Assembly: GCA_025058985.1 (NCBI GenBank)
Contig: JANXEB010000081.1
Coordinates: 1-5,986, forward strand
Source: Candidatus Aenigmatarchaeota archaeon
Lineage (GTDB): Archaea > Aenigmatarchaeota > Aenigmatarchaeia > CG10238-14 > SpSt-28
Direction: 5' to 3'
Length of the DNA: 5,986 nucleotides
Shown here: positions 4,890 through 5,986 of the stretch, one piece after another
How positions within the stretch are numbered: the stretch's first letter is position 1
Layout of the letters: the number at the start of each line of letters is the position of its first letter
Translations under genes and position numbers: made by a program
The notes under the pieces: generated by a model
What the model saw: the letters and a program-made list of their open reading frames with translations, nothing else
What the model was told of the DNA's origin: nothing
Databases searched by the model: none

Positions 4890-5042
4890 GCAAAAAAAGA
4901 TAAGGTTTATATACCAAGCGGCATTGGTGGTTTAGTTAGATATCCGGAAGAAGAAAAAAGTAAAATAAAGCTCGAACCAATTCATGTAATAATTTTTGCT
5001 ATTTTAATTGCTGTAATAGAAATAATTCTAGCGCTAATATGA
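4887..5042 (+). CDS. Preprotein translocase subunit Sec61-beta
   Basis: This 51-residue protein is the archaeal beta (SecG-equivalent) subunit of the SecYE-beta membrane channel. The cytoplasmic N-terminus has the family pattern PSGIGGLVRYPEEEKSKIKLEPIHVI (about 10-35). It is followed by a single C-terminal membrane span (about 34-51, rich in I, L, A and V) that ends the protein, as usual in archaea. Length fits the family (about 50-60). Its stop TGA overlaps the IF5A start as ATGA, so the two are probably co-translated. The start codon stands only 9 bases from that of the divergent Taw2-like gene. Confidence is high from the GLVRY...KIKLEP pattern with the tail anchor. Confidence 0.9.
   Translation: MAKKDKVYIPSGIGGLVRYPEEEKSKIKLEPIHVIIFAILIAVIEIILALI
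4906..4913 (-). promoter_or_regulatory. TATA box for the Taw2-like gene, inside Sec61-beta
   Basis: TATATAAA on the minus strand is centred about 32 bases before the Taw2-like ATG, which would place the transcription start about 6 bases before that codon. It matches the archaeal TATA consensus well and lies within codons 7-9 of the Sec61-beta gene. Spacing and consensus are the only evidence. Confidence 0.55.
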
Positions 5043-5431
5043 CAGAAAAAACAAAAACAGAAATTAAAAATCTAAAGCCAAATAGTTTTGTTATAATAGA
5101 TGGTGCTCCATGTAGAGTTGAAAAAGTTCAAATATCTACTAGTGGTAAACATGGAGCATCAAAAGTAAGAATAGAAGCGATTGGTTTACTTGATGATAGA
5201 AGAAGAAGTATAGTGGCACCTTCTACCGAAGAAGTTGAAGTTCCAATAATATTAAAGAAAAATGCACAAGTATTATATATTATCGAAAACAAAGCACAAC
5301 TAATGGATCTACAAGATTTTTCAACTTTTGAACTAGAAATACCAGAAGAACTAAAAGACAAACTGGAACCAGGTAAAGAAATACAATACTTTGAAGTTCT
5401 AGGAATAAAAACATTGAAGCAAATAAAATAG
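5039..5431 (+). CDS. eif5a: Translation factor IF5A (hypusine-containing aIF5A)
   Basis: This 130-residue protein is archaeal IF5A, which binds the ribosomal E site and relieves stalling, notably at consecutive prolines. The N-terminal SH3-like domain (about 3-67) carries the hypusination loop STSGKHGASK, with K37 as the lysine expected to be changed to deoxyhypusine or hypusine by deoxyhypusine synthase. The C-terminal OB-fold domain (about 68-130) includes VEVPIILKKNAQVLYI and the acidic PEELKDKLEPGKEI stretch. Length is typical (about 130-135). The ATG overlaps the Sec61-beta stop as ATGA, indicating one transcript. No independent promoter is needed. Identification is firm. Confidence 0.96.
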   Translation: MTEKTKTEIKNLKPNSFVIIDGAPCRVEKVQISTSGKHGASKVRIEAIGLLDDRRRSIVAPSTEEVEVPIILKKNAQVLYIIENKAQLMDLQDFSTFELEIPEELKDKLEPGKEIQYFEVLGIKTLKQIK

Positions 5432-5462
5432 TAAAAAATATAGATTAGTATATACAAAACAA

Positions 5463-5469
5463 TTTAAAT
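5463..5469 (+). promoter_or_regulatory. TATA box for the ribonucleotide reductase gene
   Basis: TTTAAAT, inside the palindrome AATTTAAATT, is centred about 24 bases before the ATG at 5490. This fits leaderless transcription and supports that ATG over the upstream in-frame TTG at 5469. Spacing and composition are the only evidence. Confidence 0.5.
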
Positions 5470-5489
5470 TGAAAAATATAAAAAATTGT

Positions 5490-5986
5490 ATGGATGGCGA
5501 AATAGAAATTTTAGCTACAAAAAACGGTTTGAAGATACCGAGATTCTTTACTAAGGTTGGAGAAAAAACTGAAGATGTTTTCAATTATGTAAAATGGGTA
5601 AAGAGAAAAAGTATCATAAAAGATACCAGTGGAAATGTTATTTTTGAAATGAAAGATGTTGAAGTTCCTGAATTTTGGACTCAAACAGCTACTGATATAC
5701 TAGCTCAAAAATATTTTAGAAAGGGTGATGTGAAAGAAAATTCTTTAAAACAAGTCGTTAAAAGATTAGTTAAATTTTGGCGTTATTATGGAGAAATTAA
5801 TAAAATGTTTGAGAGTGAAGAAGATGCTAATGCTTTTGAAGCAGAAGTTGCCTATACTCTAATATTTCAAATAGCTGCTCCAAACTCACCACAATGGTTT
5901 AATGCTGGTTTATATCTAGCTTATGGTATAAAAGGTGACAAATCTGGCTTATTCTACTATGATGAAAACGAAAAAATAACTAAAGA
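5490..5986 (+). CDS. nrdJ: Adenosylcobalamin-dependent ribonucleotide reductase (class II), 5' part
   Basis: The first 165 codons of a class II ribonucleotide reductase are present; the gene continues past the right edge. The enzyme reduces ribonucleotides to deoxyribonucleotides using coenzyme B12 to make its radical, without needing oxygen. Recognisable blocks are IPRFFTKVGEKTEDVFNYVKW (15-35), VIFEMKDVEVPEFWTQTATDILAQKYFR (about 49-76) and IAAPNSPQWFNAGLYLAYGI (about 130-149). All match the N-terminal substrate-barrel region of NrdJ. The catalytic cysteines and glycyl/cobalamin features lie beyond the window, and an intein there, common in this gene, cannot be judged. The ATG at 5490 has a TATA-like box 24 bases upstream. 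It lies 58 bases after IF5A. Confidence 0.9.
   Translation, partial: MDGEIEILATKNGLKIPRFFTKVGEKTEDVFNYVKWVKRKSIIKDTSGNVIFEMKDVEVPEFWTQTATDILAQKYFRKGDVKENSLKQVVKRLVKFWRYYGEINKMFESEEDANAFEAEVAYTLIFQIAAPNSPQWFNAGLYLAYGIKGDKSGLFYYDENEKITK

Noticed and set aside
5469..5489. TTG at 5469 as an earlier start of the ribonucleotide reductase
   Set aside because: It would lie within the TATA-like box; the ATG at 5490 has correct promoter spacing and a family-like N-terminus. Not fully excluded.
5128..5584. Two minus-strand open frames (5128-5457 and 5399-5584)
   Set aside because: They are antisense to IF5A and to the start of the ribonucleotide reductase, both strongly supported.
1..5986. Mobile elements, CRISPR repeats, toxin-antitoxin or defence genes
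   Set aside because: None found: no transposase or integrase motifs, no regularly spaced repeats, and almost all bases are assigned to core genes.

Overview
The window looks like chromosomal DNA from a small, strongly AT-rich archaeal genome. The archaeal signature is firm: ribosomal proteins L39e, L31e and S4e, archaeal-type L5, L24 and S14, Sec61-beta, a hypusine-type IF5A, an NMD3 homologue and a Taw2-like wyosine enzyme. Genes are shorter than usual for their families, many overlap, and ribosomal operons are broken into pieces. This style suggests a DPANN-type archaeon with a compact genome, but that placement is inference; no 16S rRNA is present to test it. I see no mobile element, CRISPR array or phage gene.

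Layout from left to right. (1) About 1-690, minus strand: L31e and L39e, joined by a one-base stop/start overlap, preceded by an unrecognised 88-residue protein with two membrane spans and a basic tail. (2) 718-792, plus strand: tRNA-His(GTG), with an encoded extra 5' G. (3) 797-4877, minus strand: a long tightly packed run read in the order Taw2-like enzyme, tRNA-Gly(CCC), an M24 metallopeptidase without an N-terminal domain, L24, S4e, L5, an unrecognised 64-residue acidic protein, S14 and NMD3. From L24 to NMD3 every gene overlaps the next by 4 to 16 bases, so they are probably translated from one message with coupling. (4) 4887-5986, plus strand: Sec61-beta and IF5A (4-base overlap), then the 5' part of an adenosylcobalamin-dependent ribonucleotide reductase that runs out of the window.

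Nearly everything serves translation and its surroundings: ribosome parts (L39e, L31e, L24, S4e, L5, S14), a ribosome-associated factor (NMD3), two tRNAs, tRNA modification (Taw2-like), elongation help (IF5A), membrane insertion (Sec61-beta) and peptide turnover (M24). The L24-S4e-L5-S14 block is the middle of the classical archaeal spc operon. It lacks S17/L14 before it and S8/L6 after it, has NMD3 in the S8 position, and carries an extra acidic gene between L5 and S14. That extra gene and the 88-residue membrane protein are the two genes without a recognised family and the best candidates for something undescribed.

Intergenic space is minimal: no gap reaches 40 bases and no stretch of 300 bases lacks a gene. 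Candidate TATA boxes lie about 20 to 32 bases before several start codons (L39e, L24, Taw2, Sec61-beta, the reductase), which fits leaderless or nearly leaderless transcripts. The Taw2 and Sec61-beta genes diverge from a 9-base gap, so each promoter must lie inside or against the other gene.
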